This document shows, piece after piece, positions 63,765 through 64,000 of a stretch of 64,000 nt of DNA. Numbering within the stretch: position 1 is the stretch's first letter; every line of letters begins with the position of its first letter. The position numbers and the translations under genes were made by a program. Origin of the DNA: Scatomorpha sp964367935 (GTDB taxonomy: Bacteria > Bacillota > Clostridia > Oscillospirales > Oscillospiraceae); NCBI GenBank assembly GCA_964367935.1, contig CAYIYZ010000004.1, forward strand, positions 1-64,000, given 5' to 3'. The notes beneath the pieces were generated by a model, which was not told the DNA's origin, did not search any database, and was given only the letters and a program-made list of their open reading frames with translations.

Positions 63765-64000
63765 TCAATTTTTGGGCACCATTATTTTTATCGCCGCTTG
63801 TAAATTCTCTATTGATAGGCACTTATAATCGCCACCGCTCTCACCGTCTATAGCCAAGGGTGCCACATCCTCAAACTCAATTAACAACTTTGAGGTCTGA
63901 AATACCTCTATGAAATTGCCCGCCTCGCTCTGCGCTATCAACTCCATGGCTATGCGGTTATAGTCTAAAATATTTGAGGGACTGCGTACAAGATGTACCT
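63765..64000 (-). CDS. YegS/DAGK-like lipid kinase, C-terminal part (continues past the window)
   Basis: About 78 codons remain in frame to the right edge with no stop, so the N-terminus is outside. The VAPLAIDGESGG segment followed by SIENLQAAIKIMVPK is the end of the diacylglycerol kinase/YegS fold. The family phosphorylates lipids such as diacylglycerol. It precedes galE by 16 bp in the same direction. Confidence 0.75.
   Translation of the reverse strand, partial: VHLVRSPSNILDYNRIAMELIAQSEAGNFIEVFQTSKLLIEFEDVAPLAIDGESGGDYKCLSIENLQAAIKIMVPKN

Overview
The window comes from a spore-forming member of the Clostridia (Bacillota). The evidence is the yabP-yabQ-divIC-S1 sporulation/division cluster, the order hprK-murB-rapZ-glmR-whiA-dnaE-addB-addA, AGGAGG-type ribosome binding sites, TTGACA/TATAAT-type promoters and zinc-type ribosomal protein L28. 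Most genes are of middling G+C and lie on the minus strand. No rRNA, tRNA or CRISPR array was seen.

Layout. (1) 1-4185: an AT-rich two-gene island encoding a classical AAA+ ATPase and a cytoplasmic subtilisin-like protease, with overlapping reading frames. It resembles the IetAS antiphage module and is bracketed by two 55-bp direct repeats (51/55 identical), each followed by its own intrinsic hairpin. (2) 4200-8110: a DEAD-box RNA helicase with a hairpin in its leader, a small two-helix membrane protein and an EAL-domain c-di-GMP phosphodiesterase-like protein. (3) 8184-18755: a compact minus-strand phosphosignalling operon of two PP2C phosphatases, four FHA proteins (one a secreted or anchored vWA protein) and two tandemly duplicated membrane Ser/Thr kinases, whose outer domains are Sel1 repeats and a discoidin-like domain. 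(4) 18946-22549: an isochorismatase/nicotinamidase-family hydrolase, a metallo-beta-lactamase-fold hydrolase and ilvD. (5) 22815-37760: the long hprK-to-addA housekeeping operon, covering carbon control, wall precursor supply, WhiA, replication and recombination. (6) 37999-43819: rpmB, a SnoaL-like protein, a conserved membrane protein, an AI-2E-family exporter and psuK-psuG. (7) 43907-55195: a cysteine-rich coiled-coil protein, lgt, a pair of M16 peptidase homologues and a 2393-residue cyclic beta-1,2-glucan synthase-like protein. (8) 55630-57904: a short M23-peptidase-like N-terminal fragment and the yabPQ-divIC-S1 cluster, headed by a sigma-E-like promoter. (9) 58008-64000: ppdK, an ECF transporter S component with a DUF4430 partner, a sugar nucleotidyltransferase, galE and the end of a YegS-like lipid kinase.

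The intergenic gaps near 13.0, 22.6, 55.3 and 62.6 kb hold related mosaic hairpin repeats. The strongest leads are the repeat-flanked AAA/subtilisin island with its promoter-proximal TTTGGACAT-type boxes, the kinase/phosphatase/FHA circuit with paired exterior sensor domains, and the DUF4430-ECF gene pair. All function calls come from reading sequence motifs; no database search was run.
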